Positions 23,746-31,249 of a stretch of 50,018 bases of DNA are shown piece after piece; positions within the stretch are counted from its first letter, which is position 1, and every line of letters begins with the position of its first letter. A program made the translations under genes and the position numbers. The DNA comes from Thermus composti. Lineage in GTDB: Bacteria > Deinococcota > Deinococci > Deinococcales > Thermaceae. The stretch lies in assembly GCF_014647535.1 (NCBI RefSeq), contig NZ_BMPJ01000015.1, forward strand, positions 1 through 50,018, given 5' to 3'. The notes under the pieces are model-generated. The model ran no database searches and was not told where the DNA came from. It saw only the letters and a list, made by a program, of their open reading frames with translations.

Positions 23746-24884
23746 AGGACCTCCTGGAGGAACGGGCGCGGGGGCTTGGCCTCCTCGTGGCCTGGGCCCC
23801 TTTGGAAATCCCCGAGGCCTCGAGGCGGCGCTTCCTGGAGTGGCTGGAGGCGGGGCACCACGGGGAGATGGCCTACCTCAAGCGCCAGGCCGAGGCCCGC
23901 CTCCACCCCCAAAGCCTTTTCCCCTGGGCGCAAAGCGCCCTCCTCCTCTTCGCCCCCTACGCCTACCCCGACCCCGGCCGGCCCCAAGGGGGGCTTCGGG
24001 TGGGGCGGGTCGCCCGCTACGCCTGGGTGCGGGACTACCACCTCCTTCTGGGCGAGGAGCTTAGGCGCCTTGAGGTCCTGGCCCAAGGCCTTGGAGTGAG
24101 GGCCAAAGGCTACGTGGACCACGGGCCCCTTCCCGAGCGCACCCTGGCCGCCCTCTCCGGGGCGGGCTGGATCGGAAAAAGCGGCTACTTCCTCTCCCAG
24201 GCCTTCGGGGTCCACGCCTTCATAGGCGTCCTCCTCACGGATTTGGAGGTGGAGGCCCCGCCCCCCCACCCTAACCGCTGCGGCCGCTGCGCCCGCTGCC
24301 TCCCCGCCTGCCCCACCCACGCCCTCCTCGGGGACGGCACCCTGGACGCCAGGCGGTGCATAAGCTACCTCACCATTGAGCACAAGGGCTTTATCCCCCC
24401 CTCCCTTTGGCCCGGGATCGGGGACTGGCTTTTCGGCTGCGACCTCTGCGGGGAAGCCTGCCCGTGGGAGCGGTTCGGGAAGGTCTGGAAAGGTTTCCGC
24501 CCCGAGCCCGAGCTCGCCCACCCGGACCTTTTGGACTTCTTCCGCCTCTCGGGGCGGGCCTTCCAGAGGAAGTACGCGGGCACCGCTTTCCTCCGGGCGG
24601 GAAGGCCCCGCATGGCCCGGAACGCCCTCATCGTCCTCTTCAACCTGGGCCTGGGGGAGGCCCTCTTCCTGGAGGCGGCCCAGGACCCAAGCCCCCTGGT
24701 GCGGCGCACCGCCCTCCACGCCCTCTTCGGGGCGGGAAGGCCCGTGGAGGCTTTCCTAAAGGACCCAGACCCCCTAGTCCGCGCCGAGGCCTTGGCCCTC
24801 CTGGGAGAAGCGCCCCGTACGGTAGACCTTCTCCAGGACGGAAGGGAGCCCCCAGGCCCTGAGGTCAAAGAGGAGGGGGCCTAG
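23742..24884 (+). CDS. queG: Epoxyqueuosine reductase QueG
   Basis: About 380 residues. QueG uses cobalamin and two [4Fe-4S] clusters to reduce epoxyqueuosine to queuosine in tRNA. Cluster cysteines are seen in 'CGRCARCLPACPTHALLGDG' (near 188) and 'GCDLCGEACPWERFGKVW' (near 240). The cobalamin/active region includes 'YVDHGPLPERTLAALSGAGW' and 'IGKSGYFLS'. HEAT-like repeats occupy the C-terminus (SPLVRRTALHALFGAGRPVE). GTG 23742 overlaps the PIN remnant stop; TTG 23739 is also possible. Its last 111 bases overlap the convergent metallophosphoesterase gene. Confidence 0.9.
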   Translation: MKDLLEERARGLGLLVAWAPLEIPEASRRRFLEWLEAGHHGEMAYLKRQAEARLHPQSLFPWAQSALLLFAPYAYPDPGRPQGGLRVGRVARYAWVRDYHLLLGEELRRLEVLAQGLGVRAKGYVDHGPLPERTLAALSGAGWIGKSGYFLSQAFGVHAFIGVLLTDLEVEAPPPHPNRCGRCARCLPACPTHALLGDGTLDARRCISYLTIEHKGFIPPSLWPGIGDWLFGCDLCGEACPWERFGKVWKGFRPEPELAHPDLLDFFRLSGRAFQRKYAGTAFLRAGRPRMARNALIVLFNLGLGEALFLEAAQDPSPLVRRTALHALFGAGRPVEAFLKDPDPLVRAEALALLGEAPRTVDLLQDGREPPGPEVKEEGA

Positions 24885-25496
24885 GTCGTAGGGCACCTTG
24901 AGGAAGCGGGCCTTTAGGATGTCCGTGTCCAGGACCATGACGTCCGCCCCCGGCTCCCCGGAAAGGCTTAGGCCCACGCTCCCGGGGTCAGCCACGAAGC
25001 CCGCCCCCACCCGGCGGTAAAGGGGCACGTGGCCGCCCCCCAGGAAAAGCCCCAAGGCCTTTAGCCGCTCCAGGAGGGCCACCAGGTCCTTCATGGGGGC
25101 CATGAGGTCCAGGCGCTCCTCGGGGCCCTTGGGGCTTCCGTGGAAGCCCAGGAAGCGGCCCGCCGGAAGGGCCAGCCGGTAGGAGGCCCGGAGGCCTCGC
25201 AGGTAGGCCAGTTCTTTTTCGGTAAGCTGGGCCCGGGTCCAGGCCAGGGTGGCCCAGCCCACGCCCTGGGGCAGGGCGCCCGGCAAGGGGTAGGCCACCC
25301 GCAGGTCCCAGGCCCCGAGAAGGGCGGGAAGGCCCTCCTCCATGAGGCGCTGGACCACCTGCCTGGGGTGGGGGCCGTAGCCCACCAGGTCCCCGAGGAC
25401 CAAGACCTCGTCCACCCCCTCCTGGCGGAGGGCCTCGAGGGCCGCCTCCAAGGCGGGGAGGTTGGCGTGGATGTCGGAGATCACCCCAAGGCGCAT
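24774..25496 (-). CDS. Metallophosphoesterase, YfcE-like, with altered metal motifs
   Basis: A 240-residue calcineurin-like phosphoesterase. Metal motifs: 'MRLGVISDIHANLPALEAAL' (Asp, His), 'VLVLGDLVGYGPHPRQVV' (Asp), 'FLGFHGSPKGP' (His). The usual GNHD is GAWD here ('ALLGAWDLRVA') and the usual GHTH is GGH in 'LFLGGGHVPLYRRVG', so an Asn and a His ligand appear replaced. 'FVADPGSVGLSLSGEPGADV' is the normal family ending. The substrate is unknown; activity may be reduced. ATG 25496 matches the family N-terminus; the frame extends 12 codons further. The 3' end overlaps queG by 111 bases in antisense. Confidence 0.82.
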   Translation of the reverse strand: MRLGVISDIHANLPALEAALEALRQEGVDEVLVLGDLVGYGPHPRQVVQRLMEEGLPALLGAWDLRVAYPLPGALPQGVGWATLAWTRAQLTEKELAYLRGLRASYRLALPAGRFLGFHGSPKGPEERLDLMAPMKDLVALLERLKALGLFLGGGHVPLYRRVGAGFVADPGSVGLSLSGEPGADVMVLDTDILKARFLKVPYDLGPLLFDLRAWGLPSVLEKVYRTGRFSQEGQGLGAD

Positions 25497-25554
25497 GGGC
25501 CCATTCTGCCACGCTCCCTGGGCAACTCTCATGAAAGGCCCTTAGGGTAGAAGG

Positions 25555-26886
25555 GTGCGGGCCTTCCTCTTAGGCCTCCTCCTCGCCCTCACCCTTCCTC
25601 CCTTCCCCCTGGGCTTCCTCGCCCCCCTGGTCCTCGCCTTCCTCCTCCGGGGAGGCTTCCGGGAGGGTTTTTGGGCGGGCCTCGGGTTTTGGGGGCTCCA
25701 CCTGGTCTGGCTCCCGCAAAGCTTCGCCCAGAACTTCGGGCCCTGGGGGGCGGTGCCCTTCCTGCCCCTGGTCCTCATAAAGGCCCTTTCCTTCGGCCTC
25801 CTCTTCGCCCTCACCCCCAATGCCCCCATGCGCATCGGGGGGTGGGTGGTGCTGGAGTGGCTCACGGAACAGGGCGAGCTCGCCTTCCCCTGGGGGTTTC
25901 TGGGCTACGCCCTGGTGGAGGCCCCGGGCCGCATCCTCGCCGCCTGGGGCGGGGTCTACCTCCTCTCCCTCCTGGTCCTCCTCACCGCCTGGGGCCTTTG
26001 GGCAAGGCGGTTCTGGGTCCTCCTCCCCTGGGCCCTCCTCTGGCTCCTTCCTCTCCCCGAGGCCCACCCTGAGGGAAAGGCCCTTCTGGTCCAGGGAAAC
26101 ATTAACCCCTTGAAGAAGTTCCAGGGGGAGCTGGACGAGGCGGTCTACCTGAGGCTCACGGCGGCGGGGCTTCGGGCCCACCTCGAGGCGGACCTGGTGG
26201 TCTGGCCGGAGACCGCGGTCTGGCGCATCCCCCAAGAGGCGGAGGCCCTCCTCCAAGGCCGCCCCCTTGTGAGCGGTCTCAACCTCTTCGGCCCCAACCG
26301 GGCGGTGCTCTACCAGGAGGGCAGGGTCCTCGGCCACTACGACAAGACCCGCCTCGTCCCCTTCGGGGAGCGCTTCCCCTTCCGGGAAGCCCTGGGCGGG
26401 GTCTACGCCTTCTTCTTCCAGGCCATGGGGCTTGGAAACCTGGAAGACCGCGTCCTCGGGGAGAAGGTGGCTCCAATCGGACCCTATGGCGTCCTTATCT
26501 GTTATGAATCCGTCTTTCCCTCCGTGGCCCGGGATCTGGCGAGGAAGGGAACCCAGGTCCTCGTCCTCCTCACCAACGACGCCTGGTTCGGCCCCTCCTT
26601 CGGGGGCAGGCAGCACTTCGCCTTGGGGCGCCTAAGGGCCGTGGAGACGGGGCGCTGGCTCCTCCGGGCGGGCAACGACGGGATCACCGCCAGCATTGAC
26701 CCTTTCGGCCGGGTGGTGGCGGAAATCCCGCCCCACCAAGAGGGCTTTCTTCTCGCCCCCTACGCCCTCCGGGAAGGCCTCACCCCCTACGCCCGCTTCG
26801 GGGACTGGGCGGTGGGGGTGGCGTTGACGCTTTGCCTCCTGGGCCTTATCCTTAGGGTGCGTCCGCCGGGGTGGCGGAATTGGTAG
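25555..26886 (+). CDS. lnt: Apolipoprotein N-acyltransferase
   Basis: A 443-residue integral membrane protein that adds the third acyl chain to lipoproteins. The N-terminal 180 residues hold about six transmembrane helices, followed by a nitrilase-like domain with the catalytic triad: Glu in 'LVVWPETAVW', Lys in 'GHYDKTRLVPFGERFPF' and Cys in 'YGVLICYESVFPSVARDL'. A final transmembrane helix lies near the C-terminus (WAVGVALTLCLLGLILRV). GTG start lies six bases after TAGGGT (25543-25548), again leaderless. The last 22 bases, including the stop codon, lie inside the tRNA-Leu gene, and the promoter of that tRNA lies in this coding sequence. Confidence 0.93.
   Translation: MRAFLLGLLLALTLPPFPLGFLAPLVLAFLLRGGFREGFWAGLGFWGLHLVWLPQSFAQNFGPWGAVPFLPLVLIKALSFGLLFALTPNAPMRIGGWVVLEWLTEQGELAFPWGFLGYALVEAPGRILAAWGGVYLLSLLVLLTAWGLWARRFWVLLPWALLWLLPLPEAHPEGKALLVQGNINPLKKFQGELDEAVYLRLTAAGLRAHLEADLVVWPETAVWRIPQEAEALLQGRPLVSGLNLFGPNRAVLYQEGRVLGHYDKTRLVPFGERFPFREALGGVYAFFFQAMGLGNLEDRVLGEKVAPIGPYGVLICYESVFPSVARDLARKGTQVLVLLTNDAWFGPSFGGRQHFALGRLRAVETGRWLLRAGNDGITASIDPFGRVVAEIPPHQEGFLLAPYALREGLTPYARFGDWAVGVALTLCLLGLILRVRPPGWRNW
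26824..26852 (+). promoter_or_regulatory. Promoter of tRNA-Leu inside lnt
   Basis: TTGACG (26824-26829), 17-base spacer, TATCCT (26847-26852), 12 bases before the tRNA 5' end. Confidence 0.75.
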
Positions 26887-26951
26887 ACGCGGCAGACTCA
26901 AAATCTGCTGTCCGCAAGGACGTGCGGGTTCGAGTCCCGCCCCCGGCACCA
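26865..26951 (+). tRNA. tRNA-Leu (anticodon CAA)
   Basis: A class II tRNA with acceptor GCCGGGG/CCCCGGC, D-arm with GGTAGACGC, anticodon arm GCAGA-CTCAAAA-TCTGC giving CAA, long variable arm GTCCGCAAGGAC, T-loop TTCGAGT and encoded CCA. Its first 22 bases double as the last codons of lnt. Confidence 0.95.
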
Positions 26952-26976
26952 AAAGGCCCCTCTGGGGGCCTTTATC
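26952..26976 (+). terminator. Intrinsic terminator of tRNA-Leu
   Basis: AAAGGCCCC (26952-26960), loop TCTG, GGGGCCTTT (26965-26973), then A/T. Nine perfect pairs directly after the CCA. It also overlaps the end of the broken methyltransferase gene on the other strand. Confidence 0.8.
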
Positions 26977-27504
26977 CTTTGTCCCAAAGGGCGAGGACGT
27001 AGTCCCTTTCCAAAAGAAGGCGGGGTGGGCTTCCCAGGGCCTCCCGGAAAAGGGCTTCCAGGGCCTCCGGGGAAAGCCTCCGCACAATGGGCGGCCCCAC
27101 CTCCTCACGGTAAGGCCACTCCAAAACGGCCACGCGCCGGGCCACCCGGGAAGCCTCCCTTAGGGCGGGGACAGGGTCTAGGTGGTGGAGGGCGAGGCCG
27201 AAGAAGGCGAGGGCAAAGCTCCCATCGGGAAAGGGCAGGGCCTCCCCCCGGCCCGCCACCCACGCCGCCTCCGGGGCCCTCCTTTGGCCCACGGCCCGCA
27301 TGGCCTCGGAGGGCTCCACCCCCACCCTTTTGGGGTAGGCGAGGCGCCTAAGCCAGTACCCGGTCCCGTCCCCGATTTCCAGAAGGCTTTCCCCTCGGGA
27401 AGAAGCCCCCTTAAAGCCCGTTCCTCCTCGGCGACGACGTAGGCCCCCAAGGGGGTCTCATACCAGGCCTCGTAGGACTCGGCAAGGCCAGCGAAGGGGT
27501 CCAC
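26972..27504 (-). pseudogene. SAM-dependent methyltransferase, single frameshift
   Basis: The first 38 codons from GTG 27504 (MDPFAGLAESYEAWYETPLG) match the start of small class I methyltransferases. The SAM-binding motif I (LLEIGDGTGYWL) and the rest, including 'GVEPSEAMRAVGQ', 'GRGEALPFPDGSFALAFFGL' and 'ALHHLDPVPALREASRV', lie in another frame ending at 26972. The switch falls in a run of four C on the plus strand (27391-27394); one more base restores a 178-codon gene. TAGACT (27516-27511) six bases before the GTG gives a leaderless promoter. Phase variation, recent inactivation or sequencing error are all possible. Confidence 0.8.
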
Positions 27505-27508
27505 GCCC

Positions 27509-29098
27509 CTAGTCTAGCCGCACCACCACCCCCTCCTGGGGGCGCAAAAGGAGCCTCTCCCCCACCCCTTCTTCCCGGTCCAGGTGGGTGGAGAGGACCA
27601 CCCTCCCCCCTTTGGGCAGGGCCAGGTCCCTTTCCCTATCCGTGAGGTTCAGGGCCACGAGCCACCCCTCCCCCCGGAAATAGGCGTAGACCCCGGCCCT
27701 CGCCTGGTAGGTGCGGTAGGCCCCGTAGAGGAGTTCCGGGTCCTTCCTCAGGGCGATGAGGCGGCGCACCAGGTGGAGCATGGAGCGGGGGTCCTTTTCC
27801 TGTACCGCCACGTTCCTCTCTTTCCAGTCGGGGTTCAGGGGAAGCCAGGGCTCCACCGTGGAAAACCCGGCGTAGGGGGAAGCGTCCCAGGGCATGGGGG
27901 TGCGGCAGGGGTCGCGGCCTAAGGTGTGGTAGGCGGTGGGCGTGCGGTCTTTCTGCCTCAGGGCCGCGGGGTCCTGCACCTTTTCCGGGGGAATCTCCCC
28001 GTTGGGCAGGGCGAGCTCGTCCCCGTAGTACCAGGTGGGGGTGCCCCTTAGGGTGAAGAGGAGCATGGCCGCCACCCGGGCCCCCTCCTCCCCCAGGCGG
28101 GAGGCGAGGCGGGGCTGGTCGTGGTTCCCCAGGACCCAGTTGGGCCAGTCCCAGCGGGTGAGGAGGCCCTCGTAGGTCTCCACGAGCCGGGCGAGGTTTT
28201 CGGGCCGCCAGTCGGGAAACCCCTCGGTGATGAGGCTGAAGTTAAAAGGCAGGTGGCAGCCGGCGGCGTAGTAGCGGACCAGGCGGGGAAGAGGCAGGTA
28301 GATCTCCCCCACCATCACCCGCTCCCTCCCGGGCTCGGAGAACTCGTCCAGGGCCTGGCGCATCTCCCGCACGTAGGCGTAGGTCTCGGGCTGGTCCTCG
28401 GTGTAGAGGTGCTCGTGCCGGGCCCGATCGGGCAGGCCGGGCCGCCAGTGAGGGCTTCCCGGCTCGTCCCGAAAGAGGGGGTCCTTGGCCAGAAGCCAGA
28501 GGGTGTCCACCCGGAACCCGTCCACCCCCCGCCTGAGCCAGAAGCGCATCGCCTCCTTGATGGCCTCCCGCACCTCGGGGTTGCGCCAGTTGAGGTCGGG
28601 CTGCTCGGGGAGGAAGAGGTGCAGGTAGTACTGGCCCGTCTTCTCGTCCAGGGTCCAGGCGGGGCCGCCGAAAAAGCTCTGCCAGTTGTTGGGGGGGCCG
28701 CCCCCGGGGGCGGGGTCGGCCCAGATGTACCAGTCCCGCTTGGGGCTATTCCGGGAAGACCGGGACTCCAAAAACCAGGAGTGCTCGCTGGAGGTGTGGT
28801 TGGGCACCAGGTCAATGAGGACCCTTAGCCCCAGGGCGTGGGCCTCCTCCAGGAGGCGGTCAAAGTCCTGAAGGGTCCCGAAGAGGGGGTCCACGTCGCA
28901 GTAGTCGGCCACATCGTAGCCGAAGTCCTTCATGGGGCTTTTGTAGAAGGGGGAAAGCCAAAGGGCGTCCACCCCCAAGGCCTTGAGGTAGGAAAGCCTT
29001 TGCCGCACCCCCTCGAGGTCCCCCACCCCATCCCCATTGGTGTCCTGGAAGCTCCGGGGGTAGACCTGGTAGATGACTGCCTCGCGCCACCAGCTCAT
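27509..29098 (-). CDS. GH13 alpha-glucosidase (oligo-1,6-glucosidase-like)
   Basis: A 529-residue glycoside hydrolase family 13 enzyme. The (beta/alpha)8 barrel shows the four conserved regions: 'LVPNHTSSEHSWF', the nucleophile Asp near 198 in 'GVDGFRVDTLWLL', the acid/base Glu in 'RVMVGEIYLPLP' and the third Asp in 'WVLGNHDQPRLASR'. A calcium-site-like 'DTNGDGVGDL' sits near the N-terminus. It most resembles Thermus alpha-glucosidases that split maltose, isomaltose or trehalose. Its ATG overlaps the stop of the betaine-transporter ATPase gene (ATGA), so it is the last gene of the proX-proW-proV transcript. No signal peptide, so it is cytoplasmic. A role in adjusting the trehalose or maltose pool is plausible. 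Confidence 0.92.
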   Translation of the reverse strand: MSWWREAVIYQVYPRSFQDTNGDGVGDLEGVRQRLSYLKALGVDALWLSPFYKSPMKDFGYDVADYCDVDPLFGTLQDFDRLLEEAHALGLRVLIDLVPNHTSSEHSWFLESRSSRNSPKRDWYIWADPAPGGGPPNNWQSFFGGPAWTLDEKTGQYYLHLFLPEQPDLNWRNPEVREAIKEAMRFWLRRGVDGFRVDTLWLLAKDPLFRDEPGSPHWRPGLPDRARHEHLYTEDQPETYAYVREMRQALDEFSEPGRERVMVGEIYLPLPRLVRYYAAGCHLPFNFSLITEGFPDWRPENLARLVETYEGLLTRWDWPNWVLGNHDQPRLASRLGEEGARVAAMLLFTLRGTPTWYYGDELALPNGEIPPEKVQDPAALRQKDRTPTAYHTLGRDPCRTPMPWDASPYAGFSTVEPWLPLNPDWKERNVAVQEKDPRSMLHLVRRLIALRKDPELLYGAYRTYQARAGVYAYFRGEGWLVALNLTDRERDLALPKGGRVVLSTHLDREEGVGERLLLRPQEGVVVRLD

Positions 29099-30315
29099 GA
29101 TCCGGAGTCTACACCGCTTTGGGGCACCTCGGGCGTGTAGCGGCCCGCCAGGGCGGCAAGCAGCCTCCCCCGGGTCACGATGCCGAGGAGCCTTCCCTCC
29201 CCGTCCACCACGGGGAGGGGCAGGGGGGTCTCGCTGAAGAAGGGCAGGGCCTCCTCCAGGGTCTGGTCCGGCCGGAGGGTGGGCAGGGGCTCGAGGTAGG
29301 GGGTGAGGTCCTGGCCGTCCCCCTTCTTCAGGGCCTCGGCCAGAACCTCGGCGCGCACGACCCCGAGGAAGCGCCGGTTCCGGTCCACCACGTAGGCGGA
29401 GGCAACCCCCGCCTGCCCCATCTTGCGCAAGGCGGCCCGCAGGCCCTCCCGGCCCAGGGTGACCGTGACCGCCTCCCGCATGAGCCCCTCCACCCGGTAG
29501 ACCATGGCCGGGTTCACCCCCTCCACGAAGGCGGCCACGTACGCGTTGGCCGGGCGGGCGAGGATCTCCTCCGGGGTCCCCACCTGGACCACCTCGCCGT
29601 CCTTCATGATGGCGATGCGGTCGCCGATGCGGAGGGCCTCGTCCAGGTCGTGGGTGACGAAGAGAATGGTCTTCTTAAGCTCCCCCTGGAGGCGGAGGAG
29701 CTCGTCCTGCATCTCCCGGCGGATCAAGGGGTCCAAGGCGCTAAACGCCTCGTCCATGAGGAGAACGGGCGGATCGGCGCAGAGGGCCCGGGCGAGGCCC
29801 ACCCGCTGCTTCTGCCCGCCGGAAAGCTGCACCGGGTAGTTCTGCTCGTAGCCCGCAAGGCCCACCCGCTCCAGCCACACCCGGGCCCGCTCCTCCCGCT
29901 CCTTCCGCGTGACTCCCTTGAGCTCCAGGGGAAAGGCCACGTTCTGCAGCACGGTGCGGTGGGGCAGCAGGGCGAAGTGCTGGAAGACCATGCCAAAGGT
30001 CTCCTGGCGGAAGCGCAAAAGGTCCCGGCGCTTCAAGGCCGTGACCTCGGTCTCCCCCACGTAGACCCGGCCCGCCGTGGGCTCTATGAGGCGGTTCACC
30101 ACGCGAAGGAGGGTGGACTTCCCGGAACCGGAAAGCCCCATGATGACGAAAAGCTCCCCCCGCTGGATCTCCAGGTTCACGTCCTTTAGGCCCACCACGT
30201 GCCGGGTCTTCTGGAAGACCTCCTCCTTCCCGGCTCCCCGGCGCACCTCCTCCAAAACCTGCTTCGCCCGGGGCCCGAAGATCTTGTAGACGCCCTCTAT
30301 GCGGATGTAGCTCAT
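29095..30315 (-). CDS. proV: Glycine betaine/proline-type ABC transporter ATPase with CBS domains
   Basis: A 406-residue ProV/OpuAA ATPase. Motifs: Walker A 'IMGLSGSGKSTLLRVVNRL', Q-loop 'ETFGMVFQHFALLPHRTV', signature 'VQLSGGQKQRVGLARAL', Walker B 'PVLLMDEAFSALDPLIRRE' and H-loop 'TILFVTHDLDEAL'. The N-terminal extension 'YKIFGPRAKQVLEEVRR' is typical of ProV. Two CBS repeats fill about residues 275-395, the ionic-strength sensor region in OpuA systems. Overlaps proW by four bases (ATGA) and is coupled to the alpha-glucosidase gene. Osmotic regulation of transport is the expected role. Confidence 0.92.
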   Translation of the reverse strand: MSYIRIEGVYKIFGPRAKQVLEEVRRGAGKEEVFQKTRHVVGLKDVNLEIQRGELFVIMGLSGSGKSTLLRVVNRLIEPTAGRVYVGETEVTALKRRDLLRFRQETFGMVFQHFALLPHRTVLQNVAFPLELKGVTRKEREERARVWLERVGLAGYEQNYPVQLSGGQKQRVGLARALCADPPVLLMDEAFSALDPLIRREMQDELLRLQGELKKTILFVTHDLDEALRIGDRIAIMKDGEVVQVGTPEEILARPANAYVAAFVEGVNPAMVYRVEGLMREAVTVTLGREGLRAALRKMGQAGVASAYVVDRNRRFLGVVRAEVLAEALKKGDGQDLTPYLEPLPTLRPDQTLEEALPFFSETPLPLPVVDGEGRLLGIVTRGRLLAALAGRYTPEVPQSGVDSGS

Positions 30316-31157
30316 GCTTCCTCCCGGTAGCGGCGCATCACCCGCTGGCCCGCCGCCTGGGTCAGGCGGTCCATGACGATGGCCAGGGCCACGATGGCCA
30401 CCCCGGCCTCGGCGCCTCTACCCACGTCCAGGCGCTGGATGCCGAGGAGCACCTCCTCCCCAAGCCCCCGGGCTCCGATCATGGAGGCGATGACCACCAT
30501 GGCCAGGGCCATCATGGTGGTCTGGTTCACCCCCGCCATGAGGTTGGGGAGGGCCAGGGGAAGCTCCACCTTGAAGAGCCGCTGCCACGAGGTGGCCCCG
30601 AAGGCCTCCGCCGCCTCCACCACCTCCCGGCTCACGAGCCTCAGGCCCAAATCCGTGAGGCGGATCATGGGGGGCACGGCGTAGATCACCGTGGCGATGA
30701 GGGCGGGCACCTTTCCAAGACCGAAAAGGAGGAGGGCCGGGATCAGGTAGACGAAGCTGGGCATGGTCTGCATGGCGTCCAGGATGGGGAGCATGAAGCC
30801 GCGGAAGCGGTCGCTCCGCCCCATGAGGATCCCCAAGGGGAGCCCCAGGACCACGGAGATGACCACGGAGGCCAGGACCAAGGCCAGGGTCTGCATCCCC
30901 TTGTCCCAAAGGCCCAAGGCCTCTATGAGCCACACGGCGAAGCCCATCCCCAGGGCGAAGAAGACCCTCCGGGCGAAAAGCCACCCGAGAAGCGCGGCCA
31001 CCCCCGCCACCCAGGGCCAGGAGAGACTCCGGAAGAAGCCCTCAAAGACCAGGATGAACTGGAGGAGGGCGTTGGCAAGGCCTTCAAAGAAGTCCCCGTA
31101 GTTCCGAACAAGCCAGGTGATGAAGGCGTTGACCCATTCGCCAAGCGGTATTTCCAT
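30312..31157 (-). CDS. proW: Glycine betaine/proline-type ABC transporter permease
   Basis: A 281-residue permease with about seven membrane helices. The EAA loop that docks to the ATPase is visible in 'VEAAEAFGATSWQRLFKVEL', followed by 'PLALPNLMAGVNQTTMMALA' and 'MVVIASMIGARGLGEEVL', the ProW signature. A strong AAAGGAG lies nine bases before the ATG. It sits between proX and proV; 92 bases with possible secondary structure separate it from proX. Confidence 0.92.
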   Translation of the reverse strand: MEIPLGEWVNAFITWLVRNYGDFFEGLANALLQFILVFEGFFRSLSWPWVAGVAALLGWLFARRVFFALGMGFAVWLIEALGLWDKGMQTLALVLASVVISVVLGLPLGILMGRSDRFRGFMLPILDAMQTMPSFVYLIPALLLFGLGKVPALIATVIYAVPPMIRLTDLGLRLVSREVVEAAEAFGATSWQRLFKVELPLALPNLMAGVNQTTMMALAMVVIASMIGARGLGEEVLLGIQRLDVGRGAEAGVAIVALAIVMDRLTQAAGQRVMRRYREEA

Positions 31158-31206
31158 GGACTTTCACTCCTTTCTAGAACTAGATTAACGGCCCCGGCAG
31201 GGAAAG

Positions 31207-31230
31207 GGCAGGGCCTCGAGAGGGCCCCGC
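31207..31230 (-). terminator. Possible attenuator hairpin between proX and proW
   Basis: A G+C-rich imperfect inverted repeat around GGGCCTC/GAGGGCCC in the 92-base gap. Such hairpins often follow a binding-protein gene and lower permease expression. No clear U-tract, so tentative. Confidence 0.35.
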
Positions 31231-31249
31231 CCCTAGCCCATGCCCCCGC

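Noticed and set aside
27178-27504. Independent 108-residue protein in the first frame of the broken methyltransferase
   Set aside because: Only the first 38 residues look like protein; the rest is out-of-frame Gly/Pro/Arg-rich sequence over the methyltransferase body.
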